From NCBI RefSeq assembly GCF_035582795.1, contig NC_134365.1, forward strand, positions 39,722,135 through 39,786,134: DNA of 64,000 nucleotides. Reading direction: 5' to 3'. Source of the DNA: Mycteria americana. Lineage: Eukaryota > Chordata > Aves > Ciconiiformes > Ciconiidae. Positions 1 to 13,600 of the stretch are shown in pieces (position 1 is the first letter of the stretch; the number at the start of each line of letters is the position of its first letter). The position numbers and the translations under genes are program-made. The notes below the pieces were generated by a model. That model had not been told where the DNA came from. It saw only the letters and a list, made by a program, of their open reading frames with translations, and ran no database searches.

Positions 1-3000
1 GCTGTCCCCTCATTTGTAGCCACTGAGTGAGGATCCCTGTAGGTTGCTCTGCCCCCCAGTCTTACAGAATGCAACCAGCTCCACTTCCAAGCACCCTGGG
101 CTGGAGGCTGCTGCTGTCCCTGACAAACCACCTCTCAGATTTAGATGGTGCTGGAGACTCCAAAACTCATGGTAAATGATGACTAAAACTCATTTCTCCC
201 TTTGTAGTTTTCTTGTTTCTCACCGCTGATAAAATTGAGTAGATTCTAACGTGACAAGAAGATCCTTGTCACCAGCTCTGCTCCAGCCAACCAGGGTTGT
301 ATTTTGTTTTGGGAACAGCAGCATGGGCATCTCTGAAACGTGTCCTTGCAGGATGTTTATTTGGCCAGCATTGTGATGTGCTTGGCTTTCTGTTCTGATT
401 CAAAATGAACTCTGTTTTGGAAAACCCAGCTTTTCACAGCTGAAATTAATTTTTCTGTGATCTGGGGTGGCCGATTCGGTGGAGTGCAAGCAGAAGGAGC
501 AAAAGCCAGAACAGGGGAGAGAGAAGGAATAGCTGGGGAAGCAATACAGTGAGGTGGGAGGTAAGAGAGGCAAAGCCATCAGATGTAATATAGCAAGGAG
601 AGGGCAGGCAGGAGGGGAAAAGAAGATCAGAACTGTTGTGCAAGAAGCAAACCAGAAAGAGAAGGAATTAATCGGGTGTGAAGCCTGAGACTGGAAGGAA
701 CTGTGGGAAGATGGGAAGACGCTAAGTTTTGGTGAAGAAAGGCTGACTGGAGAGGGAAGACAGGAGGCAAATTTTGGGGAATAGGAACTAGTGAGGAGAA
801 GGGGACGTAGAAGAGGATAACTGAAACCAGCTGGACAAGGAGAGCAGGAGAGCGAGATATTGTGGGAGGGGACAGACTAAGATTCAAATAGTAACATATG
901 GGACAGTCCAAGTAAGAAAAGAAAGGAAAGAAAGCCATGTATGAGGAACACGAGGAAGGATGAGGAGGTGACACTCCTAATTCTGGGACAAAGCTTGGGA
1001 GGAGCAGGCAGAGCAGCCTGGGCCCATGAGATCACACATCCCCACAAAGTCCCTGCCTAAACCTGCTGGCAAACACATGCTCTATCCCCTCTAACCTTGC
1101 TTCACGCAGAGGATGGCAGTGCACTGACACCATCAGTTACTCCATTAGCTCTGCCAGCAAAGGCCTGGTCTTGGACCAAAAGAGCCCCCATTACAGCCCC
1201 CTTTGTGGCCATCACCTGTGTGTTTACTTCCACTGAAGACTGGAGCTGGACCTCCAAACCAATCACAACCTAACCAGTTAAAAGACAAATGCTGAATTTG
1301 CCAGGCCAATGTGGTCCCCTGCCTCCCAGTGATTGAAGCCATGAATGGGGAGAGGAGAGCGCTCAGCTTCGTTTTTGATAATGCTAGAAAAAGACATGCC
1401 TCTTTTTAAGCTAACTATTTCAAAGTACATATTTAACACCATAAAATCAAAGGTCAGCAGATGCCCAGGATAGGGCTATGTATGACTTTTCCTCCTTGAC
1501 TGCACAAAGGGACCTATTCAAAGTTAATCAGGATTGTGTAGGGAAGGAGACATATGGACACAGGAGCTCCATCTCGGTGCAGAAACTAGAAGGTAGTTGA
1601 GGGACTTGTGAGCTTAGAGAAAAAATAAATGAATAAAAGAATTTTGCATTCAGCAGGTAAAAGGCATGACAGTGCGCAGGTATTTAACCCTCTGCATCTC
1701 TGCTGGAAAGGTTCCTGTGTGATTTTAGACATGTCACTTACTTAAACCAAATTTTTCACACTTGATCACTAGTTGTGTTTCTCCTTTTTGTAAGTGCTGC
1801 CCTTGGTGTTGGTAGTGCAATCTGCGGAAGCACCACTCGTGCCCATTGGCACAGATTTACAGCTGCACTCTAGGAAAGAGGGCTTCAAACATGTAAAGAG
1901 TTTACAAACATGTAAACTTTGTAATCCAGAAGGTAAGGTCACTACAAACTGGACAGCCAAAATTACTGTAATATCTCTTGGCCTCAGATTCCAATCTGTA
2001 AAATGTGGGGAAAATCCACCTTTTATCTACATTGCCGAGCAGTTGTGAGGATTTATTAGCTTGTTATTATGTGTGTGTGAGATGCCCTCAGTGATGCAGC
2101 AGCAAAGAAAAGGACTGCAAGCAGTGCTGGGGTCTGGCACTGCAGGCTGTGTTGTGCCAGGGGGAGGGAGGTGGACGCTGATGGCTGTTCCTGGCACAAG
2201 CATTGCCCTGGGCCAGGAGAAGGAGCTGGGCCAGACCCAGCTGTGCTGAGATCAGGGGGTGAGGGGATGATTGCCCATCCAGCATGACCATCTCACTGCC
2301 TGGGCCTTGCCAGGGAGGCTGCTGTCAGTCTCCTGGTTCCCTCCCTCCTTCCTGGGACCTTGTGTTTGCATAGCACATGATGTGAGTCCATGGGTGCCAC
2401 TGCCCCTAGCCCTGCCCCAGGAAAGCGGTGGGAGAGGAGAGGTGCACAGATGGACCCACACCTCAGCAGGGGGTTTTGATGAAAAAGTGAAAAATAGCAA
2501 CCAAACAATCTCCTTTTCCTCTTATTCAGAAGCAGGTAATAATGATTTGAGTCATATGTTCCAGATGTGGGAAAGCACATCCGCCACTTGCTTTTAGCAG
2601 CTCAATGTTGAGTTTGCAATGGTTTTGGTATCTTCATGTTAAAAATAACCAGAGTGGTGCTTAAGAGTTCGCTTAAAAATCTGAAGTCCATCAGAAAGGT
2701 TATCTGCACTGAAAAGTGGCTTCTGTGTGCAACCATTAGCTTTCTCCCAAGATTACACATACTTAGCGCCAAAACAGGTGTCAGCAGCTTACCGTATTGA
2801 AGTCACTACCTAAGCACTATTTACTGTCAGACATCATTTCTAACATCTGTCCTCCCACTAGTTTTACCAGTAAACACCATGAAGGGTTAACATTTATCTC
2901 CTTCCTAGTCCAAACTTACTTTCCATAGGCCAGGTTATACCTTACCCACACAGGAGTCCACCATTTCTGAAGGATTTAAGGACTGCTACGCCAAATGGAA

Positions 3001-4035
3001 GTATTCAGGAAATATTTGTCATTCTGCATTATTTGTAATAGGCAGTATTAGTGCATGAAATCATGTTACTTCTAGGTTAGGTCCTAACTATAGGTTCCCC
3101 TGAGCCAAAACAGCAACAAATTAGGGCAGGCTCCAGCAGTAGTACTCCTGCAGCAATCTAGCTGGGCTGCAGAAGTGGTCCTGTCGCCCTTAAAAACTTG
3201 TTATGGGCAAACAGGAAATTCATTTTATGTGTAAAGATGAGAATTTATTGTTAATGTAATTGAAATCTTAACAGCATCATTAAGGTATCAGTATTAGCAC
3301 AGATCTAATTATTATGGGAAAAGAGAAAAAGTAAATGAAGAGAAGAATTCTGTTACAGAGGAAAAGTTTCAATAAAAACTATACACTTGAAATTCCTATA
3401 CATGCATGTTCTGGCTGTTACCCCTTTCTCTGGTGTTGTGCTCAGCCTTCCACTGGCCCTCGGGATCCTAATGTTGATGGTGTCAGTCTAAGGGGTGGGA
3501 AGGGATATAGCAAGTCATCCACAGCCCAAGTCTGTTGCAGGGAGAAATACAGTGCTGGTGTTGATGGCTTCTTCTTCCTCACTCTAGGATCTGCTTGGAG
3601 TCATTTTCATGTTCTACATGTTGCTCTTTCTTCACGTGTCTGCAAGTTCACATTAAATCTGATTTTATTACTCATGGTGTGTTTTACATGTGTTAGATGC
3701 TTTTTGTTGTTGTTCTTGCTGTCTTGGTTATCCCTAAAGACAGTTTTGCCCAGCTCCAGGTCTGCATTTCTTTATCTGACCACTGGTGAGTTGCTTACAA
3801 CCGTGGGGTCTCCAGTGCCAGGTGTTATTGCCCAGTCCTGAACTCCTCAGCACCTCATCCTGTGTCCCCACTTCCCCACACCTCCGCCGTCATACCAGGC
3901 CTGTGTTTCTCCACACGACATCATTATATTAGTCACAAACTCCCCATTCTACACAGAAGAACTGCATGTAACTACTGCCTGTATAAAACTATGATTGTAT
4001 CATCTGAAGATAAGCAAATTAAAACAAATTTAAGG
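1..4035. other. Intergenic, no gene seen
   Basis: Apart from the purine-rich tract, this is unique-looking sequence with only short uninformative open frames. The 168-residue frame at 3335-3841 has no recognisable domain, and its hydrophobic Leu/Phe-rich stretch is within ordinary noncoding composition. Confidence 0.6.
481..1010. other. Purine-rich tract of unknown origin
   Basis: About 530 bp in which the plus strand is dominated by A and G (GGAGAGAG, AGGAGGGG motifs) without a fixed period. The two minus-strand open frames over it are pyrimidine-codon artefacts (Ser/Leu/Phe/Pro). A weaker similar tract lies at 11640-12060. Confidence 0.5.
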
Positions 4036-4985
4036 CATAGAATCGTAGCATCATAGAATGGTTTGGATTGGAAGGGACATTTAGTCCATCATTGAGATCA
4101 TCGAGTCCAAATCTCCTATCATGGGCAGGGACATCTTTCACTAGAACAGGTTGTTCAAAGCCCTGTCCAACCCAGCCTTGAACACTGCCAGGGATGGGGC
4201 ATCCATGACTTCTCTGGGCAACCTGTTCCAGTACCTCACCACCCTCAATGTAAAAAAATGTCTTCCTTATGTCCAATCTAAATCTACCCTCTTTCAGTTT
4301 AAAGCTGTTATGCCTTGACTGCCACTACAGGCCCTGGTAAAAAGTCTTTCTCCGTCTTTCTTATAAGCCCCCTTTATCTATTGAAAGGCCAAAACGAGGT
4401 CTCCCTGGACCCTTCTCTTCTCCAGGCTGAACAACCCCAGCTCCCTCAGCCTTTCTTGCAACCATGCAACCATCTTTCCTGCAACTATTTTCATGTCCCT
4501 CCTCCAGACCCGCTCTAGCAGGTCCACGTGTTCTTTGTGCTGGGGCCTCCAGAACTGGATGCAGTACTCCAGGTGGGGTCTCATGACAGCATAGTAGAGG
4601 GGGAGAACCACTTCCCTTGACCCACTGGCCACGCTTCTTCTTATGCAGCCCAGGCTATGATTGGCTTTCTCAGCTGCAAGCGCACAGTGCCGGCTCATGC
4701 CCAATTTTTTTATCCACCGGTATCTCCAAGCCCTTCTTTGCAGGGCTGCTCTCAATTAATTCTTCCCCCAGTCTGTACTGACACCTCGACCCAGGTACAT
4801 GACCTTGCACTTGGCCATGTTGAACTTCTTGAGGTTCACATGGGCCCCCTCCTCAAGCTTGTCAAGGTCCCTTTGGGTGGCATCCCTTCCCTCTAGCGTA
4901 TGAACTCTGCCACTCAGCTTGGTGTCATCTGCAAAGCTGCCGAGGTTAGAAAGCTGTGCTGCCCACAGGGCACATCCTGCCCCTA
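4036..4985 (-). mobile_element. CR1 LINE, 5'-truncated, reverse transcriptase remnant
   Basis: The left end (plus strand ATAGAATCGTAGCATCATAGAATGG) is the complement of a CR1 3' tail. Reading the minus strand, an open stretch at 4995-4756 has the reverse transcriptase motif FADDTKLSG and DLDKLEE...KCKVMYLGR. A second stretch in another frame at 4755-4378 has [33 protein letters not shown] and [13 protein letters not shown]. The frame change and substitutions show a dead copy. It ends abruptly near 4985, as is usual for CR1. Confidence 0.93.
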
Positions 4986-6919
4986 TTAAAAGCAAAGCAG
5001 GAGAATTCAGGTACCGTCATATAAAAATAACAACAATAATGGTGGTGATGATGACAACAACAGCAACTATCAGGGTATTTTCATTTTGCAGTAAACTACT
5101 GTCTTTCTGCAAAGAGTAGTTCTGCAGCTGCTAACCTGTGGGTAGCTGTAGTCCAAAGCCGCTGAATTTATGGTGAGTAATTTTATTTTGATGATGAGGC
5201 AGGAACTCGTTTTCAGTGAAACAGATGATGAGTAAGCTGAAACAAGGCAGTTTTCAAGGAAACACCTCAGTCATACATGACCTGGTGCAGCCGCGGAGGC
5301 ATAAATGACTTTGCTGGGCTTCTCAACAAAGAGAAATGTGCAACCACAGGAAGCAAGCACCCCATTTCACGTTAAGAGTTTATTCTTTCTGCGCCCAAGT
5401 ACTTCTACAAAGAAGGGACACACAGGGAAAACCAGAGGGTACCCTTTTCACAGTGGGTTTTATTTTACAGTAAAGAAGAAATAAGAAGTCCCCACCCAGC
5501 AGAATTGCTATGGAAAGCAAAGCCCCTGCCTTTGTGTCTTCAGCTGCTGTTACAGTTACACTTCTTGCTCATTCCTCCGCTGTTGTTTAAACAGAAGTGA
5601 AAGCATTTGGCAATACACAAAGTAGCAACATGGGAAAGTTGCAGAAGGAAATTATTTTTAACCCCCACGTTTTTGCAAAAATATTGAGTTTTTAAAGGAA
5701 AATAAGGGCGTTGTCCATTTGAAGCCTGCGGTGCAGATTTCTAGTTACACACTTACAGCACGGAGAGCTTCCAAAAATAATTTCCTCAGATCAAGACCTC
5801 ACAATCACCATATTAAATCTTCAGGTCCTTTCCCCAGTGTGGGAGAACAAAACCTACCAGCAGCTGCTATTTCAGAGGGGGTGTTGTGTAGTCTGCTTAG
5901 ATAGTCCTTGCCACCTCCCCATCCCTGCCTGCCATCCATCAGCAGGCGCTTTCCCCTGTGCTCACGTAACTGCAGCACCAGGCTATAAGCCTGGACCGAG
6001 ACTGCTCAGCTGCCTCTCGTCTTTCACTAACTGCCCGCTGCTCAGCTTTCAATCCCCCCTAAGTGGATTTCACTGACATTTCATAGGTATTTGAGGCAGA
6101 AATTTATTAGTTGCTTTCTGTCATTCAGATGTTTGCTGTATGGCTATATCATTCTGGTAGAAAGAAGAAGGAGCATCTTAAATTAAGTGGCGAGAGTCTC
6201 CTCCCATGACCTAGCTGTCACACTGGCAAAGATTAGGGCTTTTTCCAGCAGGGAAATACTTGCTGAGAAAGTCTGCTATTGGTGGCCCCTGAACAGGCTT
6301 GCCTGATGGCCAGCCAAGCCTTCCGGCATAGCTGAGAGCACCTCTTCCCGCTCCTGAGATCTCTTGTTTGCAATGTCACCATCTCCCGGAAAAAGGACTC
6401 CAGGCAGGAAAGCCAGAGGAAGCCTTTTTGATGAATTCCTGGATCTGGGAGATATCAGGATGGTCTACCCTGGCTCTGTGCCCCAGGCTTTTCGGAGGGT
6501 GCCCAGGGTGGCAGGGGAGGACCAGCGTGCTGGGCGCTGTGCTCGGCCCTCTCTGCACACCCAAGCTCCACACTGGCAGAACACCGATCGATAGCTTTGA
6601 AGCAGTTCCTTCAAAGCTTTTTCACACATTTCTAGATGAATTTGCCTGTCTGCTTGTCTTCAGCAGTTCAGCTTAATTGCAACTTTTAATCTGTGTTCTC
6701 CTTTCCTAAGATACCCTCTATAAAATCATATGAGAAAAATCTCCCCCAAAGCTTTATGAAATTTTGCAGAAGCAAATAAATTACACCTGGCAGCAGGAAG
6801 ACATCTCTTCACTCGTTTTCCTTCCGGAGGAGCCAGAGAGCTTAAAATAAAAGTAGATGTAGTACGTGGGGTACATGTCCAGCTTTCCCTTTCTCTCCTA
6901 AAGAGGGAGCTAGAAAGCT

Positions 6920-6960
6920 GGGGGGGGGGGGGGTGTTGGTTTTGTTTTGTTTTTTTTTTT
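6920..6960. repeat. Poly-G (14) followed by T-rich tract
   Basis: G14 at 6920-6933, then TGTTGGTTTTGTTTTG and T12. Simple sequence; length may vary or be mis-assembled. Confidence 0.9.
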
Positions 6961-7394
6961 CAACTAACCTAGTAACTGCTGCATCCCATTAATTCAATTA
7001 ATTTTTCTATTATTTCTTTAAAATAATGAGGGTGGAAATAATTTTACTTGCATTCAGTGGTTCCTTTAATCAAGTTTTAGGCTGTTTGTTAGAAGAGCTA
7101 AGTGGCAAAGTGCTAATAGAAAAAACCTAATGAATAGATGTTTGATTCATCTCCAGGCTTGGCTTAAATGTGGCATATGTGGTTTACTGTAGCTATTTTT
7201 TATGGATTTTACATCTTAAAAATAATAAGTAGAAACAAGGGAAGCTTTCCTGAGTGCCATGCCAATATTCCCACATTGACATTGAAGGTCAGATGTTGTA
7301 TTTCTGCAGTAACATCCCTGCTTCCCCACACCTCAATAACTCCCAGTCTCCAAGGTGTCAACTTATTGCCAGAAAAATGAAAATAATAGTGCCC

Positions 7395-7600
7395 TCTTGT
7401 CTTGAACACTATATACAGTTCAGTTCATGCAATTCTGAGAAAGACGTATTGAAATTGGAATACGTTCAGAGAATAGCAATCTATGTACATTGCTCATTGT
7501 ATGTGAGCACCGGGGAGGGAAAGGTATTATTTAAGGTAAGGAAAATCCTGGCTGAAGAACAAATGGAGAGGAATTGTCTTTAAATGTAGTTACATTAAAA
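7395..7600 (+). mobile_element. Possible ancient CR1/L3 LINE fragment
   Basis: The stretch TACAGTTCAGTTCATGCAAT...AAGACGTATTGAAATTGGAA..GTTCAGAGAATAGCAA follows the 'VQFW..KKDIEKLERVQRRA' part of CR1-type reverse transcriptase at the DNA level, heavily decayed. No tail is visible. Confidence 0.45.
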
Positions 7601-10600
7601 GATGGCACCTAAAAATTAGAGCAGTCTTCAGCTGAACAGGAGAGACAAGAACATCATTACTTCTGAAATCAAATATCACCATGTATAATCATTTATGAAG
7701 AAGATAGGTGTGGTTTCCATGAAAACAGGCACTAGATACAATTACATCAGAAATCCCTTCTAATCCCTATTCCTCAAAAGAGGGATTTCTTAAAAACAAA
7801 ATTAATGCTAGCATTGGGATAAATGAAAGAGTCATTCCCAAGGGATTTGACTACTGATCTGTACAGATGCTTTTTAACCCTTTATGCAGAAGACTGGTGG
7901 TAGCGGTACATGCCAGAGGTGAGCCCACCTTGGCCTTCCAGGATGGACTGGAAGTTTCTTCACGGAAGTTTCTTCCCTGTATTTGAAATGGAGCTTATTA
8001 AAAAAGAATATGAAACCACTTTGTTTATTAGTCTTACACACCTGTATCCTGGGGAATTAACTAAATTTTCCTCTGCTATTCTGGTGGAGATCCTGGTTTT
8101 CTTTAATATAGATATCTAACTGAGGGAGGAAGCTGAAGAAGGCTAATAAAAATATTATCAGTATTTGTTTTGATGGTGGTAACATCAGCAAGCCTGCTGA
8201 CCTGTACTGTGTTTTTCTCTATGGCTTTTGCCAATTATTTTATACGTTTCTATTTCCATTTCTCCTTCTAAAGAGAGAAGTAATAGTCCCTGCCATCTCC
8301 TGTAAAATGCTGTGAAACCTGGCAAAGCAAACTGCAGTGGCTGAATGAGAAGTTTCTATTTCCTAGAGCATGTCTGTTTAAAGAAAATCCCATCGGTAGG
8401 GTGCTGTAGATCTAGTGTCTGATAAAGAATGGCCAAAAGTCTCTGGAATTTTAATGTGGTTCACCTTGAAAGAAATGAAGTGGCAGTAAAATCAACCACA
8501 CTTTTAGGTTTCTTGAATAAGACAGTCAAACACTTCCTCTTTCAGGGATGAACTATGAACCTATTCTACTCTCTATGAGAATCTTCACACCTTCCCCTAA
8601 AGAAAGATATGCTTCAAATGCTTACCTTTCCTGTTGAAATTGCCTAACTTATGCAAGTGTTGATCCAGCCTATAATCATCCACGATCACTTTTAGACAAT
8701 TTCCTATTAGCCTGTTGTGGTTTTGCACGCTGCAAAATCAGCTGGGGAGTTTTAAAATGGGTTTGAAAGTAGGCTAAGGGAGTTGAATGCCCTGATGAAA
8801 GTGGAATTTGGATACTTTATATGTTCCTCTGGAATTAAGGTATTATGGAGAATTATTGAAAAATGATTACAAAGCACTGGGAATAATCTGAGAAATACAC
8901 TTGGAGTCTCCCCGCAACTCTGCTAGCTTCTATAATGACTTGTCTGGCAGGCTTTGTTCTCTGTAAATCTATGGTTTGTGCTGTTAGATTTGATTCACTA
9001 CAGAGGATATTTCTCTCAGAAAAGCAATATCCTAACATAAAAACAACACGTTGCCCAGAAAGGTATTGCTTTACTTAACTGGAGAGAAGCAATTCATAAG
9101 TCTAGGCATGGAGTTTATTACACCCTATGTCTGTGACACACATAATACACCTTTTAAATTTAAAAATAAGAAGTCAATTTCTTCTCCAGTTTACTATTTT
9201 AATGTCCCTGTTGCATCTTCATTCTGGGCCTGATTCAAAGTTTACAGAAGTAAAGGGATTGCTATCCATTGAATTCAGGAGATATTGGATCGGTCCCTGG
9301 TAGATTTAACAGAGGTACACAACTCTTTAATGACGTTCAGCAAACCTAAGTAGCGGCCATATATGCCTTTTTGTGGTTAATTAGCACATACTCTTGCTGC
9401 CACAAAGGTTGCTTGAGACAAAGTCTTGGTTTTTTCTCTCTTTGACAAACGAGCTCCTGTATTGTAACTTGAAACTCTATTTGAAGATACTGGATGAGAT
9501 TTTCCTGCTGCAGTTAACTAACTTGCCCATCTAAAGCAGTCAAAGAACACAGGAAGTTTCCTCCTCTGGTTGAGAAATTATCCCTCATTTGCAATTGAAC
9601 TGCTTTGCTCCAATGAAGCATAAATATTATTTGTATAGAACAATGCACTACCTCATCCTAGTAAACAGCGAGAAAAAAACATAATTGCTGGTACCACTAT
9701 TTGACCATTTGAAAAAGCAAAGTAATTGCAGTCCAATTCTTTGTGTGTATATGAGCTGTCTCAAAAGGCTTTTTTTGGACATTTAGGGGCTTTTACATAT
9801 TTACATTTAGGTACCTTCAGATATTTAGGAGACAGGAATGCTGAGCTCACTTGCAAAGGAGGAGAAAATTGTAAATGATCGAGGAAGATGCCCAAAGACA
9901 TGGCCATTTTAGAAAATGTCACCCTTAGCATTTCTCATCCCCTTTGGCTGGCGAAGCCTGTTCCTGTGATCAGGTGGGAGCTGTGGTTAGTCTCACATTT
10001 ATACCTTTTTTTAATATGTTTTCCTGAGGAGTATCTTTGAATTGAGCAGTCTTACCCAGCTACAAAAATTGGCACCTGCCTTTGCATGGCATGCCCTTGT
10101 CTAGTGCGTTCTGACCTCCTGCGGGCCCTATACATCTCAGTCTGCCATATGCTGTCTCATCTAATCATACGTCAGGTCCTTAAAACCATCATATCATTCA
10201 TCTTTGTGTTTGCCAAGGTCAGGCCTACTGTTGTTCCTCAGCTCGTTAAGGCTATGCTCTCCACAGAGCCAGTGGAAAAATGCTTCAAAAAATATGGTAA
10301 TCAGGTGAACTGGATTCCACCTGGAAAGGTGGGATATAATTGTCAAGAAATCCTATTTTCCACAGAAGGCAATGGGATGGATTACTGGTACATTATGAGT
10401 AAACAAAACAGGCTACTGGGGTTTTTTTGAGGGGTTGGATTCCTGTAGTCCGCAACGGTTTCATGAGGCAGCACCAGCATCTTGTGGTTGCCTTTGGCTG
10501 AAAACTTCATGGTCATTCATCCCAAAATCCCTTAGCCCCACGCTTGCTGGTGCCATCCAGTCAGGTCAGATGTTCTGGCTGACCAAGAGTCTGAAGTGAA

Positions 10601-13600
10601 ACCTTTCACGCCCCTTCCTTCTACCATGAGCTTGGAAGTCATCTGGGAAGACTCATATCTTGCACGACAGTGCCTGAATTCCCTGGTCTTCTCCTGTTGC
10701 ACTTAGGCACCCACATTCCTGCCTCTTCAAAGATGAGTGTGGAAAGGCAGGGACAGGCTGGTCCTCGAAGGCAGCTGCCCAAGTCTGTCTTGCAACATCT
10801 AGTACCAATTTTATTTTGGAGGTAACTTAAGCTAAGTTTTTTCTCTAACATTGTTAATTGGTTTTTTATGTGGCTTTGGTTTTTTTTACAATGCAAACTG
10901 AATTAATAATCTTTGCCTTCATAAATATTCTCATGAAATCCCAAAATATTATTTACAGAGCTCCTGAAGGCTGTCACTGGAGAAGTAAGCAAACTAGCAA
11001 TTTTCAAGGATAAGTAATAGGCAATTTGTTTTTGCACCTCACTGCCTCCCAGAGTTTTCCATTAGGAGACCATGTGCTCAGGGTGCCCAACCTGTATTTT
11101 TCATTCCTCAGGCTGGTTATAGCTCTGAGGCTCAGCTTCACAAGCACACATGGCTTTTCTAACTCAGGATCGGGTCTTCAAGGACGCTGTACAGTTTGTG
11201 AGATTTGAGAAACTGTGTGTACATATCTGGTCTGCCTCCCTCCCTTTCCTTGCTCTGTTTATATCTGCAATTGATATTATTCAAATACCCAAGCCATCAT
11301 GCCAAAACAGTAAGAGAAGCTCTCTGCCCCAAAGACTTTCCCTTAGCATAACACTGGGAAAAACAGATGAGGGTGGACACGACCAAATAGGAAAATAGGC
11401 ACATACGGACAACATGACCTGGAGCACTGAGAACTGCATAGGAATTATCTTTGTATACATATATGCAAGTGGGATGTTATCATGCTTGCGTCTCACAAAG
11501 GGGCACGTTGAGTTAAGTGAGCTGATTTCCCATTAAATTAGTCTCACAGAGTTGCTTTGCTGTAGCATGTAGAAGGGCACACACCTGGCCAGGTGTGCTA
11601 ATGGGCTTTGCTCACTGTGGGCTTCCTACGCCTGCGGGGACACAGCCTGAGCACGCTGTGACACAAGTGAGGGAGGGGCAAGAAGGGGATAAGGGATGGG
11701 TGAGCTGGAAGAGGGAGAAATGATCAGGCAGGAGGAGGTGGACAGTAGTCACGGAGCGACTACTGACCATCCTGGAGTAAAACACCCACTTTACCCCAGG
11801 GGTTGGGAACAGCGTGTGTCTGGAGAGAGGCCAGAGACAAAAAAAAAAAGAAAGAAATTAATCTGAGGAGCGTATAGGAGGATACTGAGCACTTGGCACG
11901 TATGAAGACCGACCACGTTAGACATAGAAGATGATGTGAGGGGAAAGAGGCAGCACAAAAAACCATCAGAGTGGCCAAGGGCAGTGTAATTAAGGCTGAA
12001 AGAGGGGATCTATGAAAGAAGAGAGTCATGACGACTTGACAGTGCTGTTTGTCCACTGCCGCTCGTGGGTGAGGAGGAGAGCAGCACGGCCACGGCGCTG
12101 GCAGAGGAGCGTTTCCACAGCCGGGCAATGTGAACTTCAGCTTCAGTGACCACCTGGGATGCTCAAAGCTTACGCCTTTCCCAAAGAGCAAAGGGGAGCT
12201 CCGTGTAACCTCTGCACCCCGTTTTAGTGTCCGAGCCCAACGTTAGAAAATACGTTTCGGCTTTGGGCCCAGCTCTAGAGCTCTGCTTGTTGCTTTTGGA
12301 TGAGGCTCGTGGGGAAGAGCACCTCTTCGCCCTGCCGGAGGGGAAGGAGTGCCTCTAGCTCAGCTATGTGCCAGTAATGTGTCCCACCGGCCCTCAGAGC
12401 AGTATGCTATAAGGTAACAAAACAAAAGCATCATTTTCCCCTCCAGTTTAACTTTTTCTACCGTACGCCTTTTTCCTTGTGGGAATTTAATTAGAATGCA
12501 TGGCGTTCTTTGGAGGCATAGTATACATTTTTTCTGAGAGTCGCAGGCTTAAAAACCTGTGGTAGCATCAGGCAGGTTTGTTTCCTGTCATTTATTGCCC
12601 TGCTAGTACAAACGCTTATTTTTTTTCTAAAGCGCATATCTTGTGGTCAGCTGCATCTGGTGCTAATACACAATTACGGTAAATTTACATTTTACCAGCT
12701 GAAATTTCCTGTAAGCCTTCTGTGGGCTAGCAATACAAAATGAAACTAAGCAAGCCTGTTCTAACAAATGAGAAATATTATTTGATTTGATTTATTTTTG
12801 TTTGTTTGTTTTTTCATAACAGTAGCTGGACTGGCTGCTGTCCTACCACAGCTTGTGCCAAGCATGAAAAAAGCATATGGCAAATAATAATTTTTAAGAT
12901 ATTTACAGACATTTTCCTCTGTCACAATAAACCTTGATACTCTGCTGGGCCTTTTGGGTGGGGATGTTTCTAGTGATCAGTCAGCTCTGAAGGAGCTTGC
13001 AAAAGATCTGGTTTGCTCTGTGTATCGGTCTAAGCTGTGCATAAGAACAAGAACATCATGGTTTCCTACTTGTTATCTCACATTAATGTGTGCAGCTCCT
13101 AGAGGCATAGTCCCCAGGGCCAAAGGGGTTTGCTTTACATGACAAATAGAAGTGGCCAGTGCCATTAGGTATAGGTAGTATAAGGTATGAATAAGTATTA
13201 GATAGTATATGTAGCTGAAACTTTATTCTGTAGGGCTTCAGCTGTGACTGGATATTCCCTACTGTGATACATATAATGAATAATGCTGGTAATGAAAATT
13301 ACATTTTTTTCTCCTTTCCAAGGGAAAAAGGAAGGTGATCAGAACTAGCAGCATCTATATTAATTGGTTGTTCCTATGTAAAATGCTTTCCTATGTCCCC
13401 GTGTTCGCCATCCAGAAGAGAGGAGGATTCAGCTTGTTAAACCCTTTGCTCTCCATTGACTAGACAAGCCAGGAAATATGCGAAATCTTTTTTCTCAGCC
13501 GGCAATCTTTCCTCAAGCTGCTCTTTCATAATCAGGCAGATGACGATAAGCACTTACTGTGCTGATCTGGGATGGAGGCAGAGACTACGGAAGGCTGCAG

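Noticed and set aside
3335-3841. 168-residue plus open frame with hydrophobic segments
   Set aside because: No recognisable domain, no splice or promoter context, and length compatible with chance; not called as a gene.
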